From: Talinum fruticosum
Lineage: Eukaryota; Streptophyta; Magnoliopsida; Caryophyllales; Talinaceae
Direction: 5' to 3'
DNA: 64,000 nucleotides
NCBI GenBank assembly: GCA_021018815.1
Contig: JAITYX010000007.1
Coordinates: 6,077,001 to 6,141,000, forward strand
Numbering within the stretch: position 1 is the first letter of the stretch; every line of letters starts with the position of its first letter. The notes under the pieces are model-generated. The model was given only the letters and a program-made list of their open reading frames with translations, was not told where the DNA came from and searched no databases. Below, piece by piece: positions 1 to 11,104 of this stretch. Made by a program: the position numbers and the translations under genes.

Positions 1-16
1 TCAAATCACCCAATGC

Positions 17-539
17 CATCCAAATCAAAACCCTAAACCTCCACCCCCTTACTCTTCTTGTAAAGAATTATTTGCACAAACTAGATAAACAAAAGATGGA
101 ATTGACGCGCAAAAATCAACGCTTTTGCCCTAATTTCGGACAATCGGAAAGAATATGATGCAAAAGGAGGAGAAAAGGAAAGCTCTTGCGAGCTTAATCG
201 ACGAAGCCACTGCACCAGCGCCGCATAGAGACTCGTCGGAGAAAGGAGAGAGAATCCAGCTCGGCTAAAACCCAAAGAAGGGGCTCTATATGGGAGGAGT
301 GGACCTGTGGACCAAAACCCTAGAAATGGCGTGATTGAGTGCGACGATGAGGCTTTGAACAGGGAGAATGAAAGCAGGGAAGAAGGGGCGTTGAACACAA
401 CAGTGGCGGCCAACGAGGAGGAGAGAAACAACGAGCAGCTCTCAATGGGAATGGAATGGGAGACAGAGAGACTGCAAAAAAAATATAAAACAAAATAGAA
501 GGGACGAAGAGAGAGAGAGAGATTTCCGCTATGGTTCAC
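17..539 (-). other. Possible 5' end of a host gene leaving the left edge
   Basis: On the minus strand this stretch runs from a CT-rich leader near 539 through a 152-codon open frame (539-81) to a short ATG frame at 19-17 reading Met-Ala-Leu-Gly-Asp-Leu off the window. The text ahead of that ATG holds 'TTTAGGG', common in plant 5' leaders. CAG and CTG triplets are ordinary here (about 11 by eye in 540 bp) whereas the retrotransposons are poor in them, so this piece is probably not heavily methylated repeat. The 152-codon frame is rich in Ser, Leu and Phe, matches no family I know, and may be a leader exon or plain UTR. It could also be a fragment of a GC-rich LTR like those at 15.1 and 63.7 kb. 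Confidence 0.3.
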
Positions 540-1018
540 AGGTCTTTTTTTATAACCAAAATAGAGTTTATAGTCTTCAAGAAAACGTCTGTGTAAAATT
601 GGTGCTATTTGTATATGTCAATTTTGTCAATAAAGATTAATTTTTTATTTCACAAGATCGTTTTCAAGAATGAAATTTTTATTTTAAACGATCATTTTTA
701 AGACCTTTACAATTAATAATTATATTGTATAAGTGGAAGTGGGTTTAATCAAAAGCGTGGTTTTAAATTTTTTTTTTAACCGATCAGTATTGTACGGTAT
801 TATTATTCGAATGGTGATCCTACGTTCATAATATATATCATTTTATTCGAATGAAAGGTATGGTGATGCCGCTCAAAGCAGCTTCCGGAGGACCGAGGAG
901 TGCTTGGAAATGTGGTGATGTATCCCTAACTTCTCAATGTGATGTAGTGTATATGGGTAAGTTGAAGTATCATATTGGTATGCTCTCTTTTGATGTTTCT
1001 TTTTGAAAAGGTGCCTCC
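540..1018. other. AT-rich stretch, no feature recognised
   Basis: Low-complexity AT-rich DNA between the possible host gene edge and the start of the first LTR. Only short random frames are seen. Confidence 0.5.
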
Positions 1019-1198
1019 CGAAGACTCGTGTATGACTGACTACCTTTGAATGTGTTTTAATTTCATGCATTCATCTAAATTTAGGATAAAGTAAGAAGCA
1101 TCCTAAAAGAAATTCATTTAACTAAGTCATATGCTTTATAATTCATCATTTCAATATGACTTATTCTTGATCGAACTCAAACTTAAGCATATTAAGAT

Positions 1199-1438
1199 TA
1201 TCCGACTAAGTCCGACCCATTAAGTCGACTCGGACTTAAAAAGTAGAATCCGAGTTAGTTATGACAGAATGAGTAAGTCTAACCCACTCGCATTTGACCC
1301 ACTCGGAACTCGGATTGAGATCCGACCCACTTAGAACTCGGACTCGGATCCGACCAACTCGTAACAGTACTCGGATCCGATCCACTCGTAACTCGCATTC
1401 CGACCCACTTAGTCGAACTCGGACATTTAGTTTGCCTA
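1199..1438 (+). repeat. GACCCACTCGG-type short repeat cluster in the A LTR (U3)
   Basis: About a dozen variants of GACCCACTCGG, ACTCGGATCCGA and AACTCGGAC lie head to tail in 240 bp. Repeated words in U3 are typical of LTR enhancers, and Sirevirus LTRs are known to carry repeated, often palindromic motifs. Part of the CTCGG content may come from the CAG/CTG anomaly described in the findings. Confidence 0.55.
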
Positions 1439-2045
1439 CGCTATTATTTGTTTAATCATGCGTAATTGTAAAATGTCTATATAACTCTTGTGGCCATTAA
1501 GATTGAATGATTTATTTATGAGTTTTAGCATATCTCGGAATCTGAGTATATTGAATATTAGACTTGAAATATTCCGATTAATGAATTAAGGTAATTAGTC
1601 ATTAAATGCTTTATTTAGACTAATCCTTCTCTAATTATGGACCAAAGTATATTTATACTTTGAGAACCATTGTGCTTAATGTTTTTGCAGGTTTTTCTAA
1701 TGTCAATTATCCGAAGAAAAAGCAAAAACAAAAGGCTTCCGACCGTTAAAGCACTACCAAACAAAAAGTTGAAATTTCTAGAAAAGCTCAAAACTTACCG
1801 ATAGCCTTGTCTATTACTCGTTTTGGGTAATATTTTATTTCGAGTCTAACGGTCTTTTCGTTCGCTTTTCAGCTTACAAAAGTCGGAAAAAGAGTTGTTG
1901 GAAGCTAGGACCAAGGCACAACGACTATTTCTAGGTGGGTCCAGAAATTTGAGTGACTCGGACTATTCGTTATAACGGCTAGTTGACTCGGCATGACTTC
2001 AATAGAAAGACGTTGGAGGCTCAACGGCTATGTCTTCAAGGCGGA

Positions 2046-2055
2046 CTATTTATAG
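2046..2055 (+). promoter_or_regulatory. TATA-like box of the A LTR
   Basis: CTATTTATAG followed by AAGTC matches the family TATA context (TATAAATAGAAG in E). It should mark the U3/R boundary a few tens of bases downstream. Confidence 0.5.
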
Positions 2056-2695
2056 AAGTCTTAGCACAAGATTTCAACCGACGAATGGAAGAAAAAGAGA
2101 GACCATATTAAACATCTTCTCTAGCATACAACTCCCAAACTCGTAATTCTAATATTCCGAGTTGTGTTTTTCCGAGTCGCTTGTATTGCAATTCCTACTA
2201 CTCTTTCACTCTTTCTCTCTCGACCGAGTTGTAAAGGTTACTTCAACTCGCTTGTCCCAAACTCGTAAAGGTTACCTCGGTTTGGAAGTACCAGGTTAGA
2301 TAAGGGAACTTCTAACCCCGAGAAAAATTGGAGGATCCCAAGTTGATAAGGTAATTTCAACTTGGAAGTACTAGGTCGATCGGATAAGGTAAATTCCGAG
2401 CCTGGGAAAATTATAATAGACTTGTTTGGGAACAAATCGGGTAGTCATATTCATTGTAATTGAGGATTCAATTAGTGGATTTGACTTGGTGTTTGGATTG
2501 ACACTATCCGTAGTTTTCTCGCCCTAGGAGGGTTTCCACGTAAATTTGAGTTCATACTTTTCCGAGTCCAATCTAGACTCGTAATCGCTTCTATCTTTAT
2601 TCACGTGTGAAAGATTTTGATTTTCTCAAAAATCTTCCATCACCCTATTCACCCCCTCTAGGGTGACTTAACTTCTCCAAGAGCAAACCTTCAAT

Positions 2696-2707
2696 TGGTA
2701 TCGATCC
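2696..2707 (+). other. Primer-binding site, tRNA-Met type (element A)
   Basis: TGGTATCGATCC lies two bases after the LTR end. The Copia consensus is TGGTATCAGAGC, complementary to initiator tRNA-Met. The A-G disturbance (CAG changed to CGA) is the same change seen elsewhere in the window. Confidence 0.75.
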
Positions 2708-2749
2708 TAGCCTTTCAAGAGGATCTCACCATCCAAAGGTTTAAAGATC

Positions 2750-4600
2750 ATGGCTCATCGTACTCGGAGAATTTGAAAAAGGAAGATCTCTTCCGAGGCC
2801 ACCCAAATTCAAAGGCTCAAACTTTACACTTTGGAAGAAGTTGATGCAATGCTTCATCTAAGATCTTGATGAATAAGTGTGGAAGGTCATCACCGAGGGA
2901 AACTATATTCCCACAAAGAAAGAAGGTGACCAAACAAAGTGGCAAAACTAAAGTCGAATACACCACTCGAAGAGAAGAAAAGGTACAGGAAGAACTTCGT
3001 AGCTATGAACATCTAACTATGTGCCATAGATGCTTCTGAGTACAATAGAGTCTCAGCTTGTGACACAGCCTAAGGAGGTGTGGGACACCTTGGTGACAAC
3101 ATATGAAGGAACAAGCCAAGTGAGACAAACTAAGATAAGCCAATACCTCCGTAAGTATGAGCTATTCAAAATGGAGGAAGCTGAGAGCATCACCGAGATG
3201 TATATCCGATTCACAAAGATTGTTAATAATCTCAAATCTCTCGGTAAGAAGATGCCTAATGAAGAAGTTGTTAGAAAACTTCGAGGAGCCTACCAAAGAA
3301 GAAATGGGGTCCAAAGGCGAGTGCAATAGAAGAAGCACAGGACCTCAACAAATTGAAATTAGATGAGCTCATAAGAAAACTTCTAACCCATGAGCTACAT
3401 CTCTAAGAGGAGGATTCTGAGGACAGCCCAAGAAGGAACATTGCACTAAAAGCCTCGTAAGAAGCTGAACTAAGTTCAAGTAGTTCCGACTCGTAAGAGG
3501 ACCCAATAGAGCAAATTGCAAAAGGCTTCAAGAAGATGATGAAGCATCGGATATTGAAAAAGAACCCTAAATCTGAGGTCCTTAGACGAGAAAGAAAAGT
3601 TAAACCCTCCCATCCTCTCAATTCTTTTTCTACTAATTATTCCGGTGTTTTAAGTGTGGTAGCAAGGAACACACCATCAAATATTGCCCGAAAAGAAGGG
3701 AGATTACAAAAGAAGAAGACCATTACTTATAGTAAGGATTGAAGACCATTACTTATAGTAAGGATGAGTCGGACGAAGAAGGAGACTCATCCGACTCGGA
3801 CATAGAGGATGAGTCCAAGTGTCTAATAGCAATGACTCGACTCGGACATAGAAACCGAATCGGAATCATCCGACGTTGAGGAAAATGATCCTCAAGAGGT
3901 AATCAATTACTATCTTACATTTTCTAAGATAGATCTTGCAAAGTATATTTTTTCTTTAGAGGAAAAGTCTAACTCTGATTCTTCCCTCTTTAAAGAAAAA
4001 CTTGAGTCTCTTAAAACCGAGAACAATTTTTCGAAAAATGATCTAGAAAACCGAGACTCGGCTTAAAGGTACTTGAGACTAGCTCACATGATAATGAGAC
4101 CGAGTCCGAGTGCCTTAGATATGAGAATGAGCTTTTAAAGAAAAAGTTGGATGAGTCTCGGAAGTTGATTTTAGAACTCACTCAAGGTCGAAAAACCTTG
4201 ATCTCCTTCTTGGTTCTCAGTGTGTTTCTTTTCGAAAAGAAGGTTTGGGTTTTAATTCGAAAAAGAGGATAACTCCTATAAAGTTCCTTTCAAGAGGGAT
4301 TCTCAAAAATCTTTTTCAAAAATTCTAAGTCCAGTTCAACTTACACAATTAGAAAGAGAACTCGAGCTCGTAAAGGTTTATCAAGAGAAGTCTCGCTCGG
4401 ACTTTTTCAAAAGAAAAGATTTTAACAAACCTGAAACTCAGTTTCAAAAAGGAAGACTCAGAATCAAACCCTTCTAAAAATTATTCAAATTTGGGTTCCA
4501 AAAGTGCCCTTCCTCCAAAACTGACCTCAATAAGAATAGTTACTGGGATTCGTTAGAGGAAGCAAGAAGGGTTAGTTTGTTTTCTTTTGCAGTACACTAG
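2750..4600 (+). pseudogene. gag: Copia gag with zinc knuckle and coiled-coil tail (element A), frameshifted
   Basis: The capsid part is clear around 3030-3330, where the frame reads LVTTYEGTSQVRQTKISQYL and KYELFKMEEAES, the hallmark of the UBN2-type gag domain of Copia elements. Downstream is a Ser/Glu/Asp-rich linker, a CCHC zinc knuckle in another frame (3646-3687), and from about 3900 to 4230 a long charged helix-prone segment (DLAKYIFSLEEKS, ENELLKKKLDESRKL). A long gag with a coiled-coil C terminus fits Sireviruses, where this part is known to bind dynein light chain. The ATG at 2750 lies about 40 bases after the primer site and corresponds to the gag start in E and F. At least four frame changes occur, several at sites where CAG is expected but CGTA or CGA is read (3481-3500). 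Not translatable as it stands. Confidence 0.75.
3646..3687 (+). other. CCHC zinc knuckle of element A gag
   Basis: The codons read CFKCGSKEHTIKYC, a perfect C-x2-C-x4-H-x4-C nucleic-acid-binding knuckle. It is in frame internally, but out of frame with the capsid part upstream. Confidence 0.85.
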
Positions 4601-4789
4601 AAAGCAACGGAAGACTCGTGTCTAACCGTCAAAGAATGCTAAGAATTTTAATTTGGTAAGTCGAGATTTGGAAAAGCACTCATGTAAAAGTCTAGTCATC
4701 TCCTTGATAATATCATTCTAGACATCAACTAAGGTATGATTGACCTTACTTATCATTACATTCAATTGGTATCTATATTTCTTCCGTTC

Positions 4790-4937
4790 AAAATCTCGTT
4801 CTCTCCTTGTTTATTTTTGACGAAATGCATTAGGGGAGAGAATAATGAACTTTGTAGATTCATCTCGCTTATGGGGAGTTCAATGTTTTAGGGGAGCAAA
4901 TTTTGAAATGTTTTTCAAATTTAAAATGCATTAGGGG
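4790..4937 (+). other. Polypurine-rich tail of element A and junction to B
   Basis: The words TTAGGGGAGAG or TTAGGGGAG occur three times (about 4830, 4890 and 4931), each like a polypurine tract, with TATGGGGAG as a fourth weaker one. Multiple polypurine tracts upstream of the 3' LTR are a published Sirevirus trait. The last copy fuses, through shared GGAGAGTC, into the opposite-strand B LTR. Confidence 0.55.
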
Positions 4938-6388
4938 AGAGTCTTAGTCACCCTAGAGGGGGTGAATAGGGTGATGAGGAAATTTAAACAATAAATAGAG
5001 GGTTAAAGTTTAAATTGAATAATCAAGACCTGTCCGAGTCTAAATTGGACTCACAAAACTATGAACTCAAAATTACGTGAAAACCCTCCTGGGGTAGAAA
5101 ATCACGGCCAGTGCTAATACAAGCACCAAGTCAAATCTACGATTTTGAATCCACAAAATACAGTAGATCGACTCAACCGAATTGCTCCCTTAGACAATTC
5201 CTTACAAAGTTTTCCTAGACTCGAAGTTTCCTTATCCGACCTAGTACTTCCTAACCGAGATAACCTTTACAACTAGGCACAACCGAGCTGAGTTAACCCT
5301 TACAGTTCAGTCAAGGGACCTTACTTAGAGAGTAAGAAAGAGTTTGTGACTCGATTACAAGACTTTACAACTCAAAAAAGTGTTAACCATAGATCGGGAG
5401 TTGTAAGAAGAAGATTGAAAGAGTATTGTACAAAGAGATATAATTTCAAGCAATCTTGAAGTCTTGCAAAGTGGCTTCTATTTATAGATGACCAAGCAAA
5501 TTAGCCGTTGTGACTATCTTCCGAATAGAAGTCCTCTCGTGACCATTATAACAGTTCTTCCGAGTTGCTCAAAAAGACCCGTTGAGATGTTAACGTTGTG
5601 CAACGGCTCTTGAATCCTTAGGATGTCTCAATCCACCTGTGGTGTCCGAAAAGTAGGGTGGAAACCACCGTTGAGCTCAACGTTGAATATTTCCAGCTTT
5701 GAAAACAAACAATCCCGACATAGGGTCCGGGTCTTGCATGTAAGTAGATAAGCCTTGTCTGCCGGTGATTGACAACTTGAAGCTAGTTACTTTTGTAATT
5801 CAAAAAGTAGGATAACCTACAAAAGTAAACCAATTTTGGTTCTCAAAGTATAAAATACTTTGGTCCAAGATTAGGCACAAATAATAATTTAATTAAGATA
5901 ATTAAGGCATAATTATCTCGAGTCCTAAAAGAGTGAAATTTTCTCGAGTCTAATATTCATTATACTCAAATTCCATCTCGAGTCAGTCTTGAGAAAGATC
6001 AAGTTAGAAAGAGAATAACAAGGTATGCGTACTTGATCTAGACAAACATATTTCAATCAAAACATGCTGACTTAGAAAGTTGAATTAACGTTGTAATTCA
6101 CTTTAACTTAGAATATGAAGTTAGAACGTAGTTTGAAAGAGTTAAGAGTGAATGTTTGAAAATGCGATAAATCTGAGTGACTCAAAACTATCAAAGTGAA
6201 TTGATGAACAAGAGAGTGCTTTTGAGTCGATCAAAATCGGACGAAAACATATGCAATAGTTTGTATAACACTCGAAAAGTTTCTATAACATTCGTAATGA
6301 CTTGAAATCAAAACCTAGAAGGGATGAGATTTGTACTCGATTCCTTGTTAATACTCGTAATAATATAAATGTAGAGTCCGAGTCTTCA
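4935..6388 (-). repeat. 3' LTR of element B (end truncated)
   Basis: It aligns along its length with 11440-12930. The outermost bases (family end GCAAACCTTCA) are replaced by the tail of A. A TATA box (CTATTTATAG on +) lies at 5478-5487. The LTR start on the minus strand is TGAAGACTCGGAC, ending at 6388. Confidence 0.8.
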
Positions 6389-6401
6389 ATCTCCCTCTTT
6401 T
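6389..6401 (-). other. Polypurine tract next to the B 3' LTR
   Basis: Minus strand AAAAGAGGGAGAT directly abuts the LTR start TGAAGAC, the expected place for plus-strand priming. Further purine blocks conserved with F lie at about 6805-6860. Confidence 0.75.
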
Positions 6402-6887
6402 GAAGAAATGCATTCCATACTCGGATAGAAACTTTATTAGTGAAACAATCCAGTAGTTTTTATTCTTACTTAAAGAGTGTATTAGAGTTTAGAGACAGAA
6501 TTGCGTAAATAGCTAAAGTGATTCGATTTGGATTGTATCGTAGCTATTATACTTAGATTGTATCGAGCTAAGAATAAAATATTGCATAGAAATTAATGAA
6601 GTGATTCGGACTTAGAATATTGCTAATATCGGATCAAAGATACATAACCGAGCCGATATATCGAATATTGCTAATATCGGATCAAAGATACATAACCGAG
6701 CCGATATATCGGAGCAAAATAGACTAAGAGATTTAAACTCATAAATAAGCACGAAACTTCATTCATATTCACATAAACACAAAAAAGTATATACTAAAAA
6801 GGGTGAGAAAACTCCCCTAAACAAGACAACAAATTTTCTAAGTATTCTCCCCTCGCCTTTTAGCAAAAACAAAAGAGGAAGAATGTA
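6402..6887 (-). other. 3' non-coding region of element B
   Basis: It lies between the aORF and the polypurine tract. A ~50 bp unit (ATTGCTAATATCGGATCAAAG and neighbours) is directly repeated at about 6611-6660 and 6665-6714. No coding signal is seen. Confidence 0.55.
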
Positions 6888-8591
6888 TCAAGTAGATACA
6901 ATTTGTTTGTCTCGGACAAAATAAAAAAACATAAAAAGAAAAACTAAAACAGAAATTGAGAAAAAAATGTTAGGATGGTGGAGTAGGAGCGATCTGAGTT
7001 GAAGTGGATGAACGAGCAGTGCGCCTACGCTGGTATGAGCGAGAAGATGTTGAAGATCTTGGCGGGAAACACTGGTAACTTCTAGGATGGGCTCAGCTCT
7101 AAGTGGTCGACCTGTAACAAGATCGTCCACAGGTTTATCCTTTTGGAACTCGATGGAGGGTGGTGCTTCCTCGAGCTTGACTATTGCCGACTTACCTTTG
7201 TCAGCAGGGTCTTCTAAGTCACTCGGACTCACTGTCCGACCTAATCATTTCGAGTTGAGGGGCGGGAGCACCTTGTCCCTCGACTTCTTCCTTTTCTCGC
7301 TCCTTCTTCCTCTTTCTCTTTTCTTCCTTCTCCCCTTCCTCCTTCTCCTCGAAGGAGCTGCTTCAGCCTGCAGCCTCATCTTCTTCTTCCTCTACCTCTC
7401 TTGAAGGAGATTTGGCAGGGCTCGAGGACTTTTCCGATGTATCCGAGCCGACCGGGTCCCGAGCCGCTTTGAGCGCCTTTCTTGGAGGAGCTCGATCAAT
7501 TCCTTCGCTCCTTAACCTGAGCCATCATCTTAAGGAGCACATCCTCGCTGCTCTTGGATTTGAGATTGGGTTGTCTTTTGGTTTATGGTCATAGACCGAA
7601 GGACATTCTTGAATGAACGGAGAGTGTCCTTGATCTTAGTGGACATGAAGGAGAGCTTTTCTAACATTATGTTAGAAAAAGCGTAAGAGAGAACGTGAGA
7701 AGCACCCGAGGTGGAAGCACCTCCAGGTGGAGAAGGTAGAGAGAGAGGAGTCTCGAGTCCGAGGTGGAGGAGAAGGTTGCCTCGGTTCCGATTTGTGGAC
7801 CCGGACACCCGGTTGGCTCTCCCGGTATCCATAGCCAAGAAGCTCTTTTCTCGCCAACTACTATGGCAGCCTCGAAACCGCGTCGAGTCCGAGGGAGCGG
7901 GACTTTGAATTGCTTGAAAATGAAGGTGGGGAGAGCCTTAAAAGGAAGAGGGGTGGATTTCTTTGTCTCGAGCTGGCACAGAGGCCATCTGTTCTATGAT
8001 TGCTGGGAAGAGGTCTACTTTGTAGCCCTCTAGAATGTCAAAAAGAGCCTTGAGAATCTTAGAGTTTGGATTCTCTTTGCTGGAATGCTCGAGAGAAGAA
8101 GGTTTCTCATTAGCAGGAGACAAAAAGACGAGCTTCGTTTTCATCTGAGTCACCGAGAAGTTTTTGCGTGACTCGGGGATTTCTTTAGCGTACTTCTCGA
8201 AGAATTCATCAGCAACCTCGTTGAAAGGTATAGGGTTGCTATTGAGGAAAAGAGATGATACTTTGAATAAGCGGTGGAGGATAGAGACGTTGACTCGAAC
8301 GACTACATCTTAAACTCCGGAGGTGAAGATCCCCTTAGAGCTAGAAAGATTTGAATAGAACTCGAAATAAGTTCTGGGTATATAAACTCGCCGAAACAGA
8401 GGAAATTGTAAACCCCTGTAATTTTGATATGGTTCAATCACGAAAATTTTGTGGTTGGGAAGAATTTGTCATCCAACGTCGGTGTTGGGTGACAAGGGTT
8501 TTAGAGGGGTTGGAAGGATCCTCTTGGCTTTTGGTTCGGGGCTTCGTGGTTGTAGAACCAAGAAAGTCTAGGGCTGACCTCTTTTCGGCAT
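6888..8591 (-). pseudogene. Sirevirus accessory ORF (aORF, 'envelope-like' position), element B
   Basis: It starts at an ATG at 8591-8589 (MPKR...), matching the starts in E and F. Conserved blocks in order are: a basic Lys/Arg/Ser head (TKPRTKSQEDPSNPSKT); a middle block KENPNSKILKALFDILEGY and VDLFPAIIEQM around 8110-7990; a further conserved region to about 7530; a coiled-coil-like stretch; SDTSEKSSSPAKS near 7430; an acidic Glu/Asp tract; and a Pro/Ser tail near 7230-6970. The YPELV..FYSNL context seen in F resembles the 'putative plant transposon protein' family found in retrotransposon extra ORFs. No membrane segment convincing enough for an envelope is seen. It has its own TATA box upstream (8839-8848). 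Several frameshifts are present, so function is unknown and the copy is probably dead as written. Confidence 0.6.
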
Positions 8592-8838
8592 AGTTATGGA
8601 TTTTTGAGAAGAGAGGAGATGAACTTGGAGAGAGAGAGAAGATAGCTTGACGAGAGAGAAAGAGAGTAAAAAAATAAGAGAGTACAGAGAGCCGAGAGCT
8701 TTCGGTGCTTACTTGAGATGTTTCTTGCTTGTTTGAGAGAGAATGTTTGCTCTTCGAAAACACCGAACTTGCTTGTGAGGTAGTATGCGAGAGTGTGAGT
8801 AAGTAGAGAGTAAAGTAGCGAAATGAAGGAAAAGGATG

Positions 8839-8848
8839 CTATTTATAG
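8839..8848 (-). promoter_or_regulatory. Internal TATA box ahead of the aORF (element B)
   Basis: Minus strand CTATAAATAGC lies about 250 bases upstream of the aORF ATG and well inside the element. The same box and flanks (ATTTATAGAGAAA on +) are conserved at 56556-56565 in F, which argues for an internal promoter. Confidence 0.55.
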
Positions 8849-9251
8849 AGAAAGAATTTTCCTTCAGTATTCATTTTGACCGAACTCTCCAATGGTCGCC
8901 TCGGATCGGTATGACTGTTTCGCTCTCCAACGGTTAGAATTCCAGTGTTTGTTTTCTAACGGCTAGTTCTCGTGATTGATACGCGAGAGAGAGAGAGAGA
9001 AAAAAGAGAAATTTTAAAAGAGATTTTTGAAATTCTCCACTAATCTAGAGATGATTTTAGAATTTGATGTCCATTTTTCTCAAAAATTGAGTCCGACTTC
9101 GATAAAGTTTCCGAGTCACTCGAAACCGCAAACAAGTAATAACTCATAGCTCAGTATCACTGGGTCAACCGAACTAATTGTTATTAAAGCACAGGAAAGA
9201 AACATTTAACACATAATAATGCAAAGTAGTTTCACTTAGAAAAGCACATAA

Positions 9252-10863
9252 TCATGCATTAATCATGCCAAGTTCATTCCTAATAAAGCAAAACCGATCC
9301 TCACTAAGTGGCTTAGTAAAGATATCAGCTAGTTGAAGTTTGGTAGGAATGAAATCAAGTTCAATATCACCTTTCTCAGAATGGTCTCTTAGAAAATGAT
9401 ACTTGAGCTCAATATGCTTCGTCTTTGAGTCCTGAACTGGATTCTTAGTGATGTTGATTGCACTTTGATTATCACACTTGATTGAAATTGATTTGAATGA
9501 AGTCCGAGATCTCTCAAGTGTTGCTTGATCCATAGAATTTGAGCACAACATGCTCCAGCTACAATGTACTCAGCTTCAGCAGTTGATAGAGCTACTCGAA
9601 TTCTCGCTTCTTTGAGTGCCAAGATATAAGGGATTGACCCGAAACCGGCAGGCTCCCGAGGTGCTCTTTCTATTAACTTTGTATCCAAGTATAGTCAGCA
9701 TCCGAGTATCCAGTGAGGGTCAATTCTGAGTCTCTTGAGTACTATAAACCTAGATTCCGAGTCCCCGCAAGATATCTGAAAATTCTCTTCACCTGCAGTG
9801 AGATGTGATTCTTTTGGATTTGCTTGAAATCTTACACATAGACATACACTAAACATTATGTCCGGCCTATTGGAAGTAAGATATAGCAGAGATCCAATCA
9901 TACCTCGATAGAGTTTTTGATCTATTGCTTTACCTTTTCGCTCGAGTCCAGTTTTATGCTCGCTACTCATTGGTGTTGCTGCATGTTTTATATCTTGAAG
10001 TTTGTATTTCTTCAGCAACTCCTTGGTATACTTTGATTGATGGACATAGATGCCATCTTTGTCTTGCTTGATTTGTAGACCAAGGAAGAAATTGAGTTAT
10101 CCCATCATACTCATTTGGAATTCCTGTCTCATCAACTCAGAAAAATCTCGATAGAGAATGTCATTAGTAGCTCTAAATATTATATCATCAACATAGATAT
10201 GAGCAATAAGAAGGTCTTTCCCCTTAGTTTTTATAAAAAGAGTCTTGTCAATCTGACCTCTTCTAAAATTATTTTCAACCAAAAAACTACTTAGTCTTTC
10301 ATACTAAGCTTTGGGAGCTTGTTTAAGACCATAAAGAGCTTTTTGCAACTTGAAAACATGATTTGGGAATTATGAGTTTTCAAATCCAGGGGTCGCTCAA
10401 CATAGACTTCCTCTTGATTTGACATCCATCCGATACAACTTGATATTCATGCTTAATTCAAATGCCAATAGGATTCTAATAGCTTCAATTCTAGCCACTC
10501 GGTGCAAAGGTTTCCCCACAATCAATTCCTTCTTCTTGATTGTAACCTTGAGCAATAAGTCTAGCCTTATTTCGATTACCAACCCACCTTCATCCAGTTT
10601 ATTCTTGAAAACCCATTTGGTTCCTATGACTGGGTGGTCGGAAGGTCATTTGGTCGAGTCCAAACTTGGTTTCTTTCGAATTGATTGAGTTCCTCTTGCA
10701 TGGCCTCTACCCATTCAGGTTCATTTAGGGCTTCTAGTGCATTTCTGGGTTCAGTGAGTGATATGAATGTAGTGAATGCACATAGATTTTGCAAAGAAGA
10801 ACAAGTTCTTACCCCACTCGTTGATGTCGGACAAGATGTTTTCGAGTGGTTGACTCGAAGCAT
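9252..10863 (-). pseudogene. pol: Copia reverse transcriptase and RNase H (element B)
   Basis: The RT begins near 10790 with the Copia entry motif (EPEWVEAMQEELNQFERNQVW). It runs through 'IEAIRILLAFE' and 'MNIKLYRMDVK' (10490-10400) to the catalytic box HIYVDDIIF at about 10200, with both catalytic aspartates present. The thumb and connection follow (KYKLQDIKHAATPM, YRGMIGSLLYLTSNRPDIMF) between 10018 and 9840. RNase H is at 9690-9252, with STAEAEYI, IKCDNQSAINITKNP and HFLRDHSEKGDIELDFI, ending ADIFTKPLSEDRF. The enzyme would copy element RNA in cytoplasmic particles. Frames change at least five times; the RNase H part is the longest intact piece. Confidence 0.85.
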
Positions 10864-11104
10864 ATTTGAATGCTCTACCTGTTCTTTGGTTCACAAGATT
10901 TGTAGATTGAATAGGTTGATCTTCGAAGTCCGATCCGATTAACCTTTGACATTCCGAGCTGACTCTTGAGCTGATTCATTTTGTGTCATGGTATTCCGAG
11001 TTACCTCATTCCGAGTGACTTTTCCTTGACTCGTCGGGGCTCATCTTTAGTAAGATCATCATCTCGACCGAGCTTCGGATCCGAGAATGTTGACTTGGTT
11101 TTCC

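Larger units (their letters stand above)
1019..2693 (+). repeat. 5' LTR of element A
   Basis: The start (GAAGACTCG, first T changed) and the end (GAGCAAACCTTCA) match the family's terminal words TGAAGACTC...ACCTTCA seen in B, E, F and the solo LTR. The middle holds the family block around 'GGACCAAAGTAT' and the final 'CACCCCCTCTAGGGTGAC'. The first ~600 bp diverge from the other copies, so the left boundary is the weaker one. Confidence 0.6.
1019..4937 (+). mobile_element. Element A: Sirevirus-type Copia, gag-only derivative
   Basis: Order seen: LTR (1019-2693), tRNA-Met primer site, Copia gag with zinc knuckle and coiled-coil tail, then a purine-rich tail. No protease, integrase, RT or RNase H is present. 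The tail is joined head-on, without a 3' LTR of its own, to the truncated LTR of the opposite-strand element B. The gag and LTR ends match those of elements B, E and F in this window, so this is a deletion derivative of the same family. No target-site duplication can be assigned because the right end is lost. Confidence 0.65.
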
